Assembly: GCA_040954445.1 (NCBI GenBank)
Contig: CP144361.1
Span: 1,828,293-1,892,292 of the forward strand
Length of the DNA stretch: 64,000 bases
Direction of reading: 5' to 3'
Origin: Burkholderia sp.
GTDB taxonomy: Bacteria > Pseudomonadota > Gammaproteobacteria > Burkholderiales > Burkholderiaceae
Below the pieces are notes generated by a model. It saw only the letters and a list, made by a program, of their open reading frames with translations. It made no database searches and had not been told where the DNA came from. The first letter of the stretch is position 1. The number at the start of each line of letters is the position of its first letter. The position numbers and the translations under genes were made by a program. Shown piece after piece: positions 1 through 9,718 of the stretch.

Positions 1-456
1 TTTTTGGAAGCCACGCCGATGGCTGATGACAGCTTTCTTGAGATACCCCTTGGTGCGCCGGAGCCTACTTCGTCACGTTCGCTTTCAGATGCGCGTTGAG
101 TATCTCAACAGGATTGAGATCCAGGTAGGAAGAACACCTCGATCTTGTCGCCGTGCTCGGCCAACCACGCCTTGACCGGCTTGGCGTGATGAACCTTCAG
201 ATTGTTTCGAGAATCAAAAACACTTTCTTGCTGTGCATGTCTTTGATCAGCCTCTTCAAGAAGGCGAGCAGAATGTCTGCGTTTATCGCGCCCTAGAATA
301 TTTTTTAGCGCACTTGGCCGCGGTTTTTCACCGTCGACATTACCGGAAGGCCTTCGCGTCAGCTCACCATGCGGCGCTCGGGTATCTTACCCATTGGGGG
401 CGTAGGAGCGGTCTTGTACATCATCCGAGCGCAGTCTCGTTTCGTCGCCCCTACTA
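1..456 (-). pseudogene. IS630-family transposase, C-terminal relic
   Basis: The minus strand matches the C-terminal half of the IS630 transposase relic at 9719-10306 over most of its length. It covers the stretch containing the DN…YH and SPELNP catalytic motifs, but is interrupted by several frameshifts and runs off the left edge of the window. No intact frame remains. The relic stops where a 22-bp palindrome begins (457-478). Confidence 0.8.
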
Positions 457-478
457 TTGATCCGAAATTTGTGATCAA
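457..478. mobile_element. 22-bp micro-palindrome, IS630-end type
   Basis: An imperfect palindrome beginning TTGATC and ending GATCAA, preceded by TA (455-456) and followed by TC. Near-identical 22-mers lie at 24246, 27033, 35785 and 36681. It resembles two IS630 outer ends fused back to back. Confidence 0.65.
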
Positions 479-540
479 TCACTGTGACCAGCTCATGGCG
501 GGCTTGCACCCGCAGGAGTGGATCCATGCTGGGCGCACAA

Positions 541-569
541 AGAAAAGCGCCGCTGTCGGAAGCGGTGCA
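541..569 (-). terminator. Terminator downstream of tRNA-Arg
   Basis: On the minus strand a stem CCGCT/AGCGG with a 6-nt loop is followed by CGCTTTTCTTT. It lies about 25 nt past the tRNA 3' end, where a rho-independent terminator is expected. Confidence 0.5.
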
Positions 570-594
570 ATCCCTTTCTGTGTAAGGATTTTTC

Positions 595-671
595 TGGCCC
601 GCCCTACACGATTCGAACGTGTGACCTACGGCTTAGAAGGCCGTTGCTCTATCCGTCTGAGCTAAGGGCGG
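595..671 (-). tRNA. tRNA-Arg (anticodon TCT)
   Basis: The minus strand folds into a full cloverleaf. The acceptor CCGCCCT pairs with AGGGCGG, the anticodon stem ACGGC/GCCGT encloses a loop carrying TCT, and the T-arm ACACG/CGTGT encloses TTCGAAT. The discriminator G is followed by an encoded CCA (595-597). A hairpin mobile element starts 20 bp upstream of the mature 5' end. Confidence 0.95.
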
Positions 672-690
672 TCGTGAGACAGGCAGTGCT

Positions 691-806
691 ATTTATCCGC
701 AATTCGTTATCTTGAAATTGGAAAATCGCCCCTCATGTCTCGTTTTTTCATGCCCATCACATGATGGACGATTCTTCAATTTCAAGATAACGAATTGCGG
801 ATAAAT
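691..806. mobile_element. MITE (IS630-derived hairpin element)
   Basis: Terminal inverted repeats of about 29 bp (691-719 and 778-806) face each other around a core that includes an ATGTCTCGTTTTTTCATGCC-like segment. The same core is found at 1939-1975 and, next to an IS630 transposase N-terminus, at 63050-63090. It is therefore a non-autonomous derivative of the left end of the IS630 element. It separates tRNA-Arg from its likely promoter region. Confidence 0.8.
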
Positions 807-1015
807 GATACCCACACAAAGAGACATGCGAATGGTCAGAGCTGACCTATCCGCTCAGGCTATTCCAGACGAAGCACAAAACTCACTCTGCAAAAAAACC
901 ATTATACAATTATACTCGATCGCTTCCAGGCAGTCCCAGGCAGTCAGCGTAAAACGGGGCAGAAGATCCGGGCGTCGAAATCGGTCGCGCCGCTGCCGAC
1001 ACGCGGCATCTCCAG
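807..1015. other. Intergenic DNA with -10-like boxes
   Basis: I see no gene here. On the minus strand two TATAAT boxes lie around 903-920, upstream of the MITE and tRNA-Arg. Neither has a good -35, so they are only possible remnants of the tRNA-Arg promoter. A 10-bp direct repeat (cccaggcagt) lies near 930-945. Confidence 0.35.
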
Positions 1016-1846
1016 TCAAACCGGTTGTGGATGGGACGCGAACCAGCCGATGCAGAACAATCCAGCCAGCATGCAATACACGCCGAACGTGGCCAACCGC
1101 CCGCGCCCCTTGAAATAACGCATCAGAAAACGCACGCTCAAGTAGGCGGCAATCACCGTCAGCATGCCGCCCAGCGCGGCATCGGCCAACTGGTCCGGCG
1201 CATGGAACAGCTTCGGTAGTTCGAGAATGCCCGCAGCTAGGATGACCGGCGTGCCCAGCAGGAACGAGAATTCGGCCGCCTTTTCGGTAGTGAGCCCCGC
1301 GGCGTTGCCGGCGATCATGGTCAGCCCGCTGCGCGAGAAACCCGGGATTAGTGCGCCCACTTGCGCGAGGCCGACCAGGAAGGTTCGGCCCACACTAAGG
1401 CTCTCAGGCCTGCGATGCGCGCGCGCGCGCTGCAGGCTATCGCCCCACCACAGCAGGATGCCGTTGACGACCAGCGCGCCGGCCACGATCCGAAGGTCAT
1501 GGAACACATGCTCGATCTTCTTCTCGAGCAGCAGCCCCACCAGCCCAGTCGGAATGGTGCCAATGATCAGCGCCCACATCATGTGTGCGTCGTCGCTGGG
1601 GCACCCCGCGAAGGAGGCGAAGAACCCCCGCACCAGCGCATACCAGCGTGCGCGGAAATACCAGAGCAGTGTGAGCGCGGTACCAAGGTGCAGCGCGACC
1701 AGGAACGGCAGCAACTGCGGCGCATGCTTGTCGATATGTATGCCGATCAGGGCAGGCACGAGCAGCGTGTGGCTCAGACTGCTGACGGGGAAGAGTTCAG
1801 TCACGCCCTGCAGAACGCTCAGAAATAACATAAACCAGAGGTTCAC
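1016..1846 (-). CDS. uppP: Undecaprenyl-diphosphatase (UppP/BacA)
   Basis: The 276-residue integral membrane protein dephosphorylates undecaprenyl pyrophosphate to recycle the lipid carrier for peptidoglycan and other surface polymers. Family motifs are visible: [15 protein letters not shown] near the N-terminus (residues 12-26) and IPGFSRSG in the middle, both divergent forms of the usual EFLPVSSSGH and PGTSRSG. Several hydrophobic helices span the rest. The start is GTG at 1846, giving MNLWFML directly before the first motif. The length is normal for the family. It stands alone between two IS630-type MITEs. Burkholderia often has two uppP paralogues, and the divergent first motif fits the second type; this last point is from memory of the family. 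Confidence 0.93.
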   Translation of the reverse strand: MNLWFMLFLSVLQGVTELFPVSSLSHTLLVPALIGIHIDKHAPQLLPFLVALHLGTALTLLWYFRARWYALVRGFFASFAGCPSDDAHMMWALIIGTIPTGLVGLLLEKKIEHVFHDLRIVAGALVVNGILLWWGDSLQRARAHRRPESLSVGRTFLVGLAQVGALIPGFSRSGLTMIAGNAAGLTTEKAAEFSFLLGTPVILAAGILELPKLFHAPDQLADAALGGMLTVIAAYLSVRFLMRYFKGRGRLATFGVYCMLAGLFCIGWFASHPQPV

Positions 1847-1904
1847 GCGTTAGGCCTTTTTAGCTGGGCGGTTTCAAGAGTGCAGTGCAACACGCCGTTG
1901 ATTA

Positions 1905-2020
1905 TTGATCAGAAATTCGTGATCTTGAAATTAAAAAAAGCGTCTCTCATGTCTCGTTTTTCCATGCTCATCACATGATGAGTTGATGTGTGCATTTCAA
2001 GATCACAAATTTTTGATCAA
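1905..2020. mobile_element. MITE (IS630-derived hairpin element)
   Basis: A 116-bp element with ends TTGATC…GATCAA, flanked on both sides by TA (1903-1904, 2021-2022), the target duplication expected for IS630/Tc1-type insertion. The core shares the ATGTCTCGTTTTTCCATG segment with the MITE at 691-806. Confidence 0.85.
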
Positions 2021-2022
2021 TA

Positions 2023-2249
2023 ATCGGTCTTCACGCCAAGTAATGCCTGAATCAGCATATCGCCATACAGATGCGGGTGACCACGCATGGGTATGGCGTC
2101 GGGTATTTTGGCAAGAACGGCTGCATCTGTGTCCATATTGTCACGTTCCCCCAGTGGATTAAGACTGCATTATATATAGGCCGCCCAATTCATGGCACGG
2201 TAGTGTACCTTCTGGTTGCATGTCTTGCATATGTCCTTTCGCATTTTCT
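2023..2249 (-). mobile_element. IS903-group element, 5' fragment
   Basis: Minus-strand DNA encoding roughly the first 75 residues of the IS903-like transposase, diverged and frameshifted. It is cut on the left by the MITE at 1905-2020 and on the right by the palindromic mini-element at 2250, so its own TIR is missing. Confidence 0.8.
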
Positions 2250-2416
2250 GGCGCGGTTGCATAAATCGAGCGTGAGGACGCAATGGCATTGAAGGGCATA
2301 ATTTCAGGCGATCCGAACGGATTGCCGACTTCGCTTGTCCTCAATCCGTTCGGATCGCCTGAAATTATGCCCTTCAATGCCATTGCGTCCTCACGCTCGA
2401 TTTATGCAACAACGCC
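2250..2416. mobile_element. Palindromic mini-element (IS903 3' end doubled), 167 bp
   Basis: Two copies of about 80 bp of the transposase-distal end of the IS903-like element face each other head to head. The outer ends are the TIR (left copy altered at bases 5-6) and the centre is the end of the transposase gene. There is no coding capacity. The right TIR contains the ATG used by relA at 2404. Confidence 0.88.
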
Positions 2417-4635
2417 TTTCCGTGGCCACCTCGTCGCCCGAGTTCGAGGACGTGCTCGACTTTGTGCGCGAGCACGCGGGCGAGGCCTGCCTGTCCTCAG
2501 GAGAGCGGCTCGTCGATCATGCAGCCGGCACGGTGTCGCTGATGCGCACCCTCAACGTCGATCCGCAGGCTGTGCGCGCCGCCGCGCTGTTCGGACTCAC
2601 GCCGCACCTAAGCGACCCCGAAACCGAGATCGCAAAGCGTTTCGGCGAGGAAGTCGCCCGGCTGGTGGCCGACGTGCGCAAGCTCCTGCGGCTGGGCACG
2701 GTCAGCCTGATGACCACTAAGCAGGTGCCCGAAGGCAATCGTAACGCGCAGGCCGCGCGCCGTGCCCAGATCGAGGCTCTGCGCAAGATGCTGCTGGCCT
2801 TCGCGCAGGACATCCGGGTGGTAGTGATCCGACTCGCTTCGCGCCTGCAGTCACTGCGCTCCTACGCGACCGCAAAGATCGAGCCCCCCGACGTGGCACG
2901 CGAGACGCTCGAGATATATGCGCCGCTGGCCAACCGGCTCGGCATCTGGCAACTGAAGTGGGAGCTCGAGGATCTCGCCTTCCGCTTCGAGGATCCGGTC
3001 ACCTACAAGCACATCGCCAAGCTGCTCGACGAGAAGCGCGTCGAGCGCGAGGCCTATGTGACGCAGGCGATCGCGCGCCTCGAGCAGGAGCTGGCCTCCG
3101 CGCAGATCTCGGCCGAAGTCAGTGGCCGACCGAAACACATCTACAGCATCTGGCGGAAAATGCGCGGCAAAGAACTCGATTTCTCCGAGCTCTACGACGT
3201 GCGCGCGTTTCGTGTGATCGTCCCCGACATCAAGGATTGCTACGCAGTGCTGGGTATTGTTCATCATCTGTGGCAGCCGGTGCCGCGCGAATTCGACGAC
3301 TACATCTCGCGCCCTAGGCCGAACGGCTACAAGTCGCTACACACGGTGGTGATCGGAGACGACGGGCGTGCCTTCGAGATGCAGATCCGTACGCAGGAGA
3401 TGCACCGCTTCGCCGAGTACGGCGTGGCCGCGCACTGGCGCTACAAGGAGGCCGGCACGCGCGGTTACGGCGGCCAGTTCTCGGCCAGAGACAAGTACGA
3501 CGAGAAGATCGCCTGGCTGCGGCAGTTGCTAGCCTGGAAGGACGAGATTGCCGACGGCCCCTCAGAGAGCGCCGAAAGCGAAGCCTGGGCGCCATTGCGC
3601 GAGACCGCGCTTAACGACGACCACATCTACGTACTGACCCCGCAGGCGCGCGTGATCGCGCTGCCGAATGGGGCGACGGCAGTCGATTTCGCTTACTACC
3701 TGCACAGCGAACTGGGGCATCGCTGCCGTGGCGCACGCGTCAACGGCGCGATGGTTCCACTCAATACGCCGCTGGCGAATGGGCAGACGGTGGAGATCCT
3801 CGTAGTCAAAGAGGGCGGGCCCTCACGCGACTGGCTTAACCCGCAGCTCGGCTACTTACAGAGTGCTCGGGCGCGCCAGAAGTTGCGCGCCTGGTTCAAC
3901 CTAATCGACCAGCAGGAAATCATCACGCGCGGTCGCGCGCAGGTAGAAAAGACCTTGCAGCGTGAGAGCAAGATCTCGGTGAGCCTTGACAGCCTGGCTG
4001 CTCGGCTCGGTTTCAGGGAGCCCGAAGAACTGTTCGCGGCGGTCGGCAAGGAAGAGCTTAGCCTGCGCAACATCGAGCAGGCGCTCTCCGATGCGTCGCA
4101 ACCCGAGCCCGAAATCGAGCTACCTGAGCAGTTCAAGAAGCGGAGCAGCGGCGCAAGCGTGGCGCACGGCGCCTCAACGGGCGTTCTGGTGGTCGGCGTC
4201 GATGCGCTGCTTACCCAGCTCGCGCGCTGCTGCCGACCGGCACCACCCGATCCGATCAGCGGCTTCGTCACGCGCGGAAAGGGGATGTCGATCCATCGCA
4301 GCGATTGTGCGACGTTTCGCTGCATGTCCGAGCGTACGCCCGAGCGCGTTCTGCAAACCACCTGGTCGACCGATGTGCTAGGCGGGCGCGGTGTCTCGGT
4401 CTACCCGGTCGACTTGATGATCGACGCGAGCGACCGGCAGGGGATGCTGCGCGACATTTTTGAAGTGTTCGCGCGTGAAAAAATGAACGTGATCAGCGTG
4501 AAGACGCAGAACCAGCGTAATGCGGCGATCATGCAGTTTACCGTCGAGGTCTCGAATTCGGCGCAGGTGCAGCGTGCCTGCACGTTGCTCGGCGAGGTGC
4601 CTGGCGTGGTGCGGGCCTCGCGCAAGACCTATTGA
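2404..4635 (+). CDS. relA: GTP pyrophosphokinase RelA
   Basis: The 743-residue ribosome-associated (p)ppGpp synthetase makes the stringent-response alarmone from GTP/GDP and ATP. From the N-terminus there is a degenerate HD hydrolase-like domain without the catalytic HD pair (AALFGL where SpoT has a His-Asp). A synthetase domain follows with EFDD at about residues 296-299; the acidic ExDD form marks monofunctional RelA. Then come a TGS domain (DHIYVLTPQ onwards) and a C-terminal ACT domain. The first ATG of the gene lies inside the terminal repeat of the adjoining palindromic mini-element, giving MQQR before LSVATSSPEFEDVL, so the native start and upstream region are gone. An in-frame ATG at 2335 lies wholly in IS DNA and is less likely. 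No native promoter is visible. Confidence 0.94.
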   Translation: MQQRLSVATSSPEFEDVLDFVREHAGEACLSSGERLVDHAAGTVSLMRTLNVDPQAVRAAALFGLTPHLSDPETEIAKRFGEEVARLVADVRKLLRLGTVSLMTTKQVPEGNRNAQAARRAQIEALRKMLLAFAQDIRVVVIRLASRLQSLRSYATAKIEPPDVARETLEIYAPLANRLGIWQLKWELEDLAFRFEDPVTYKHIAKLLDEKRVEREAYVTQAIARLEQELASAQISAEVSGRPKHIYSIWRKMRGKELDFSELYDVRAFRVIVPDIKDCYAVLGIVHHLWQPVPREFDDYISRPRPNGYKSLHTVVIGDDGRAFEMQIRTQEMHRFAEYGVAAHWRYKEAGTRGYGGQFSARDKYDEKIAWLRQLLAWKDEIADGPSESAESEAWAPLRETALNDDHIYVLTPQARVIALPNGATAVDFAYYLHSELGHRCRGARVNGAMVPLNTPLANGQTVEILVVKEGGPSRDWLNPQLGYLQSARARQKLRAWFNLIDQQEIITRGRAQVEKTLQRESKISVSLDSLAARLGFREPEELFAAVGKEELSLRNIEQALSDASQPEPEIELPEQFKKRSSGASVAHGASTGVLVVGVDALLTQLARCCRPAPPDPISGFVTRGKGMSIHRSDCATFRCMSERTPERVLQTTWSTDVLGGRGVSVYPVDLMIDASDRQGMLRDIFEVFAREKMNVISVKTQNQRNAAIMQFTVEVSNSAQVQRACTLLGEVPGVVRASRKTY

Positions 4636-4637
4636 TC

Positions 4638-4730
4638 GACGTTGTTGCATAAATCGAGCGAAATCCGTTGACGTTTACGCGCAACGGTCACTGGTCCAGA
4701 CTTCTATCAAGTCAGATTCCAGAGTAACTA
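4638..4730 (+). mobile_element. IS903-group 5'-end fragment
   Basis: About 93 bp of the transposase-proximal end (TIR and leader), beginning 3 bp after the relA stop and cut by the TIR of the opposite-strand copy at 4731. Confidence 0.85.
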
Positions 4731-5853
4731 GGCGTTGTTGCATAAATCGAGTGTGAGGATGCAATAGCATCGACGGGCATAATTTTAGGCCATACGAACG
4801 GATTGCGGACGAGCGAGGTCCGCCATACGGTTGATGACGCCGACGCGAATGGAAACCTCGGTCGCCTGCGCGGCGATGTGACGCGCCCAGAGACAGTTGC
4901 CGGTGAGGGTCTTGAACCGATAGATCGCATTCTCGGCAATGCGATCGGCGGTGGTAGCCACTGTCTTGCTTCCATTCTCGACGACCGTCACGGGCAATTG
5001 CATCAACCGCGCCATTACGCCACGCCGCACCGGGCATATCCGCTGGCCAATGAACGGCACCCTCGCGTGGCGGAATCGAAGGAATAGCACTGCGTGCAGC
5101 AATGGCCGCATGGCATGGCTTGGTGTCGTAGGCACCATCACCGCCGATGACATCGATTTGTTCTTCGCGTGGAATCTGGTCGAGCAACTTGGCCAGAGCG
5201 TCACCGTCAGCCACATTCTGATTCGTCATTAGCGCGGCATGCACTTGACCCGTATTCGCGTTGAGCGCGAGATGGACTTTACGCCACGTGCGCCGCTTCG
5301 AGTAGCCGTGCTGGCGCATCTTCCATTCACCTTCGCCATAAACCTTCAGACCGGTGCTGTCGACAACCAGATGGATCTGTTCGTTGTCGCGAAGGATCGG
5401 CAGTTCGACATCAAGCGTTTTTTCTCGGAGAGAGAGCGTAGTGTAATTCTTCACCAGAGAGCCCTGGCAGGCCAGATCGAGCAGACTTTAGGTGAAACCT
5501 TGCAGGGCGCGCAATGTCAGTCGATAGACGGTCTTCACGCCAAGTAATGGCTGAATCAGCGCATCGCCGTATAAACACGGGCGACTACGTGTGGGTATGG
5601 CGTCGGGTATTCTGGCAAGGACGGCTTCATCTATCCATATCGTCACGTTCCCCCGGTTGATCAGGCCGGCATTATAGGCTGCCCAATTTCTGACATGGTA
5701 GCGTGCCTTCGGCTCACTTGTCTTGTGTATGTCCTTCCGCATTTTTTTGGAAAAAATTAGGCAGTTACTCTGAAATCTGACTTGATAGGGGGCTGGCCGG
5801 CGAGCGTTGCGCGTAAACGTCAATGGCTTTCGCTCGATTTATGCAACAACGCC
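4731..5853 (-). mobile_element. IS903-group element, near full length, inactive
   Basis: Both TIRs are present (4731 and 5853; 1123 bp). The minus-strand transposase starts as MRKDIHK near 5739. It has a CAA-to-TAA nonsense change after LQGFT and a frameshift near 4935, so no functional protein is expected. Its right TIR ends 4 bp before the yebC stop codon. Confidence 0.9.
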
Positions 5854-5857
5854 GCGT

Positions 5858-6586
5858 TCATTCTTCGATGATGAGCGCGTTGGTGTAGACCTCCTGTACA
5901 TCGTCGAGGTCCTCGAGCATGTCGAGCAGCTTCTTCATCTTCACGGCGTCATCTCCGCAGCACTCGACCTCGTTCTGTGGCCTCATGGTCACCTCGGCCA
6001 GCTCGGCCTTGCAACCGGCCGCTTCCAGCACGTCCTTCACCTTCGAGAATTTCTGCCAGTGGCATAGCACCTCGATGCTGCCATCCTCGTTGGTGTTGAC
6101 GTCGTCGGCACCGGCCTCGAGCGCGGCTTCTATCAGCCCGTGCTCCGAGATGCCGGGGGCGAACACGAACTGGCCGACGTGATCGAACAAGAAGGCCACC
6201 GAGCCATCGGTGCCCATGTTGCCACGGTACTTCGAAAACGCATGGCGGACTTCCGCAACGGTGCGCACGCGGTTGTCGGTCATGGTGTCGACGATGATTG
6301 CCGCGCCGCCGATGCCGTAGCCTTCGTAGCGGATTTCCTCGTAATTCACGCCGTCCGCGCCACCCACGCCGCGATCGATCGCGCGCTTGACGTTGTCTTT
6401 CGGCATGTTGGCGTCGACCGCTTTTTCGACTGCCAGGCGCAGCCGCGGATTCGAGTTTGCATCGCCACCGCCCAGGCGGGCCGCCACTTGGATTTCCTTG
6501 ATCAGGCGCGTCCAGACCTTGCCGCGCTTGGCGTCGATCGATGCCTTCTTATACTTGATATTGGCCCATTTGGAATGACCAGCCAT
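5858..6586 (-). CDS. yebC: YebC/PmpR family transcriptional regulator
   Basis: A 242-residue protein of the YebC/TACO1 family, DNA-binding regulators that are also linked in some species to translation of polyproline stretches. The N-terminal signature [14 protein letters not shown] fixes the start at 6586, and the central [19 protein letters not shown] and acidic C-terminus ending in NALIIEE are complete. The length is typical. IS copies press on both sides: one TIR ends 4 bp past the stop and another begins about 43 bp upstream of the start, leaving little room for a native promoter. Confidence 0.95.
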   Translation of the reverse strand: MAGHSKWANIKYKKASIDAKRGKVWTRLIKEIQVAARLGGGDANSNPRLRLAVEKAVDANMPKDNVKRAIDRGVGGADGVNYEEIRYEGYGIGGAAIIVDTMTDNRVRTVAEVRHAFSKYRGNMGTDGSVAFLFDHVGQFVFAPGISEHGLIEAALEAGADDVNTNEDGSIEVLCHWQKFSKVKDVLEAAGCKAELAEVTMRPQNEVECCGDDAVKMKKLLDMLEDLDDVQEVYTNALIIEE

Positions 6587-6628
6587 GCAGCGGCTCCGAT
6601 TTTTTAGACAGAGATTTGAGGTCAAACG

Positions 6629-7268
6629 GGCGTTGTTGCATAAATCGAGCGTGGGGACGCCATGGCATCGACAGGCATCCTTTCAGGCGATACGAAAGGA
6701 TTGCGGACGAGCGAGGTCCGCCATGCGGTTGATGACGCCGAGGCGAACGGCGACCTCGGTCGCCTGCGAGTCGATGTGACGCGCCCAGAGACAGTTGCCG
6801 GTGAGGCTCTTGAATCGATACATCTCATTCTCGGCAAGCGATCGCCGGTGGTAGCCACTGTCTTGCTTCCATTCTCGCCGACCGTCACGGGCAATTGTAT
6901 CAACCGCGCCATTACGCCACGCCGCACCGGGCACATCCGCTGGCCAATGAGCGACACCCCCGCGTTGCGGAATCGAAGGAACAGCACTGCATGCAGCAAT
7001 GGCCGCATGACATGGCTTGGTGTCGTAGGCACCGTCACCGCCGATGACATCGATTTGTTCGTCGCGTGGAATCTGGTCGAGCAACTTGGCCAGAGTGTCA
7101 CCGTCAGCCACATTTTGATGCGTCATTAGCGCGGCATACACTTGACCCGTATTCGCGTTGAGCGCGAGATGGACTTTACGCCACGTGCGCCGCTTCGAGT
7201 AGCCGTGCTGGCGCACCTTCCATTCACCTTCTCCATAGACCTTCAGACCGGTACTGTCGACCACCAGA
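6629..7268 (-). mobile_element. IS903-group element, 5' part lost
   Basis: The 3' TIR at 6629 and roughly the last 210 transposase codons are present on the minus strand, including VVDSTGLKVYGEGEW, GGDGAYDT and YHRRSLAEN motif regions. It stops abruptly at 7268, where a plus-strand copy begins with its own TIR. Confidence 0.88.
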
Positions 7269-8403
7269 GGTGTTGTTGCATAAATCGAGCGAGATCCATG
7301 GACGTTTACGGGCAACAGTCTCGGGGCCAGCCCCCTATCAAGTCAGATTCCAGAGTAACTGCCTAATTATTTCCCAAAAATGCGCAAAGACATACACAAG
7401 ACAGGTGAGCCGAAGGCACGCTACCGTGTCAGGAATTGGGCGGCCTATAATGAAGGCCTGATCAACCGGGGGAACGTAACAATATGGATAGATGAAGCCG
7501 TCCTTGCCAGAATACCCGATGCCATACCCACACGTGGTCGCCCGTGTCTATACGGCGATACGCTGATTCAGGCATTATTGAGCGTGAAGACCGTCTATCG
7601 ACGGACATTGCGCGCCCTGCAAGGTCTCACCCAAAGTCTTTGCGATGTGGCCCTTCCCGAGCTTTCCGGTGCCGAATTGCAGCACGCTCTGTCGCCGTGG
7701 CAAAAACGCTTAATGTCGAACTGCCGATCCTTCGCGACAACGAACCGATCCATCTGGTTGTCGACAGCACCGGTCTGAAGGTCTATGGCGAAGGTGAATG
7801 GAAGGTGCGCCAGCACGGCTAGTCGAAGCGGCGCACGTGGCGTAAAGTCCATCTCGCGCTCAACGCGCATACGGGTCAAGTGTATGCCGCGCTAATGACG
7901 CATCAGAATGTGGCTGACGGTGACACTCTGGCCAAGTTGCTTGACTAGATTTCACGCGACGAACAAATCGATGTCATCGGTGGTGACGGTGCCTACGACA
8001 CCAAGCCATGCCATGCGGCCATTGCTGCACGCAGTGCTATTCCTGCGATTCCGCCCCACGCGGCTGGCGTTCATTGGCCAGCGGATACGCCCGGTGCGGC
8101 GCGGCGTAACAGCGCGGTTAATGCAATTGCCCGTGACGATCGTCGAGAATGGAAGAAAGATAGTGGCTACCACCGGAGATCGCTTGCCGAGAATGCGATG
8201 TATCGGTTCAAGACGCTCACCGGCAACTATTTCTGGGCGCGTCACACCGCCTCGCAGGCGACCGAGGTCGCCTGCGAGGCGGTGCATTGATCCGCATGGC
8301 GAATCTGGCGCATCTTCAATCTGTTCGTATCGCCTAAAATTATACCTTTTGATGCAATTGCATCAAAAGGTATAATTTTAGGCGATACGAACAGATTGAA
8401 GAT
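7269..8403 (+). mobile_element. IS903-group element, degenerate, with palindromic 3' end
   Basis: Starts with TIR GGTGTTGTTGCATAAATC and the transposase N-terminus at 7380. Frameshifts near 7680 and stops (for example at 7820 and 7946) destroy the frame. Instead of the normal 3' TIR it runs into a perfect 92-bp palindrome (8312-8403). Confidence 0.85.
8312..8403. repeat. Perfect 92-bp inverted repeat
   Basis: 46-bp arms meet exactly between 8357 and 8358. The left arm is the diverged end of the transposase gene and the right arm is its exact reverse complement. It ends 12 bp from the tRNA-Asn 3' end. Confidence 0.9.
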
Positions 8404-8414
8404 CAATAGCGTTT

Positions 8415-8490
8415 TGGCTCCCCGACCTGGGCTCGAACCAGGGACCTACGGATTAACAGTCCGACGCTCTACCAACTGAGCTATCGAGGA
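8415..8490 (-). tRNA. tRNA-Asn (anticodon GTT)
   Basis: A complete minus-strand cloverleaf: acceptor TCCTCGA pairs with TCGGGGA (including G-U), anticodon loop CTGTTAA, T-loop TTCGAGC, discriminator G and encoded CCA (8415-8417). Confidence 0.96.
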
Positions 8491-8510
8491 ACACACAGCA
8501 TAAAACATGA

Positions 8511-8539
8511 ATTATGTTGTTCTATAATAAAAATGTCAA
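8511..8539 (-). promoter_or_regulatory. Sigma-70 promoter of tRNA-Asn
   Basis: On the minus strand TTGACA (8534-8539), a 17-bp spacer and CATAAT (8511-8516) lie about 20 bp upstream of the mature tRNA-Asn 5' end. Confidence 0.75.
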
Positions 8540-8549
8540 TTTTTTCGCG

Positions 8550-8614
8550 CATTTCTGCAACAACGCCCCGTCGCCGCCATGGCGTCCTCGCGCTCGATTT
8601 ATGCAACAACGCCG
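8550..8614. repeat. IS903-group TIR debris
   Basis: Two remnants of the end sequence (TGCAACAACGCC at 8557-8568 and TTTATGCAACAACGCC at 8598-8613) with a scrap of the 3' end between them. It lies between the tRNA-Asn promoter and fdxA. Confidence 0.7.
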
Positions 8615-8655
8615 CGAGAATAGTCAACCGGCGTCAGTGGACTCGCCGGGTGCGA

Positions 8656-8979
8656 TCAGCGCTCGAGTAGGTACAACTTCTCCTGCACGTCTTTCCATTC
8701 GTCGGCGTCGCCTGGAGCGGGCTTGGTTTTAGTGATCGACGGCCACAGCTTGGCTAGCTCAGCATTGAGCAGCGTGAATTGCTGCTGGTCGCCTGGAACG
8801 TCTTCCTCGGCATAGATCGCGTTGGTCGGGCACTCGGCCACGCACACGGCGCAGTCGATGCATTCGTCCGGGTCGATCGCAAGAAAATTGGGACCTTCAC
8901 GGAAGCAATCCACCGGGCACACATCAACGCAATCAGTATACTTGCACTTGATGCAGCCTTCGGTCACAACGTGAGTCAT
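8656..8979 (-). CDS. fdxA: 7Fe ferredoxin FdxA
   Basis: The 107-residue soluble electron carrier has the N-terminal pattern C-x-x-C-x(5)C…CPVDC and a second [12 protein letters not shown] cluster motif, as in [3Fe-4S][4Fe-4S] ferredoxins. The C-terminal tail (about 45 residues) is typical of the proteobacterial FdxA type. The start is supported by AGGAG about 7 bp upstream of the ATG at 8979. The redox partner is not established here; an fpr-type reductase is encoded at 60845-61615. Confidence 0.95.
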   Translation of the reverse strand: MTHVVTEGCIKCKYTDCVDVCPVDCFREGPNFLAIDPDECIDCAVCVAECPTNAIYAEEDVPGDQQQFTLLNAELAKLWPSITKTKPAPGDADEWKDVQEKLYLLER

Positions 8980-9035
8980 TCAAAATGCTCCTGCTTGTCG
9001 ATTATCTGTGTGGGTAGGCTTTGCGCTAAATATGC

Positions 9036-9300
9036 GGGTTGTTGCATATTGGTCCACAATTCGTGATCTTGAAATTAAAAAATCGGCCCTTATGTGAGGG
9101 GTATAGAACAACGAGGTATGAGGGCCGATTTTTTAATTTCAAGATCACGAATTGTGGACCAATAAATTAAGCATGAGGACGCAATGGCGTCGACGGACAT
9201 AATTTCAGGCGATACGAACAAATTGCGGGTGAGCGAGGTCCGGCCCCCATGCGGTTAATGACGGTCGAGGCGAATGGAAACCTCGCGATCGCCTGCGAGT
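9036..9300 (-). mobile_element. IS903-group 3' fragment split by a MITE
   Basis: A truncated 3' TIR (9036-9048) and about 140 bp of transposase 3' DNA (9163-9300) are the two halves of one fragment. The IS630-type MITE at 9049-9162 inserted at the TA within the TIR. Confidence 0.85.
9049..9162. mobile_element. MITE (IS630-derived), 114 bp, TA target duplication
   Basis: Near-perfect long inverted repeats (about 45 bp arms, outer bases TTGGTCC/GGACCAA) flanked by TA at 9047-9048 and 9163-9164. Removing it and one TA restores a recognisable IS903-like TIR, proving insertion there. Confidence 0.9.
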
Positions 9301-9718
9301 GGTGTTGTTGCATAAATCTGCTGAGAGCCGGTGACGTTTACACGCAATAGTCAGGGCGAGCCCGCTGCCATGAACGGGAAAATGGCCGATTTGAGCGCAA
9401 ACATTTCCGATTCGCGATAAGTCATCACGCCTAGCGTAGAGTGCCCTGTCGCTCAGCCGCTCGCATGCTACACATAACGCGCCAAAAGGATGACTCTGGC
9501 ACTTTGAAATTCTTATGCGTCAAGAAGATGCGCAGGGACATATACAAGACATGTGGGCCAAAGGCACACGCTACCGTGTCAGGAATGGGACGGTCTATAC
9601 ACGGGCCTGATCCACCGGGGAACGTGACGATAGGCATAGATGAAGTTGTCCTTGCCAGAATGCCAGGGGCCTATACCTATGCGTGCTTGGCCGCTTCTGT
9701 ACGGCGATATGCTGATTT
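9301..9718 (+). mobile_element. IS903-group 5' fragment, divergent
   Basis: TIR-like start GGTGTTGTTGCATAAATC and, from 9528, the transposase N-terminus (MRRDIYK) in broken frames. About 150 bp (9378-9527) do not match the other copies; I do not recognise that insert. It is truncated by the IS630 fragment at 9719. Confidence 0.7.

Noticed and set aside
2335..2403. Upstream ATG for relA adding 23 residues
   Set aside because: The extra codons are entirely IS-end sequence ([20 protein letters not shown]) and appear at many unrelated places.
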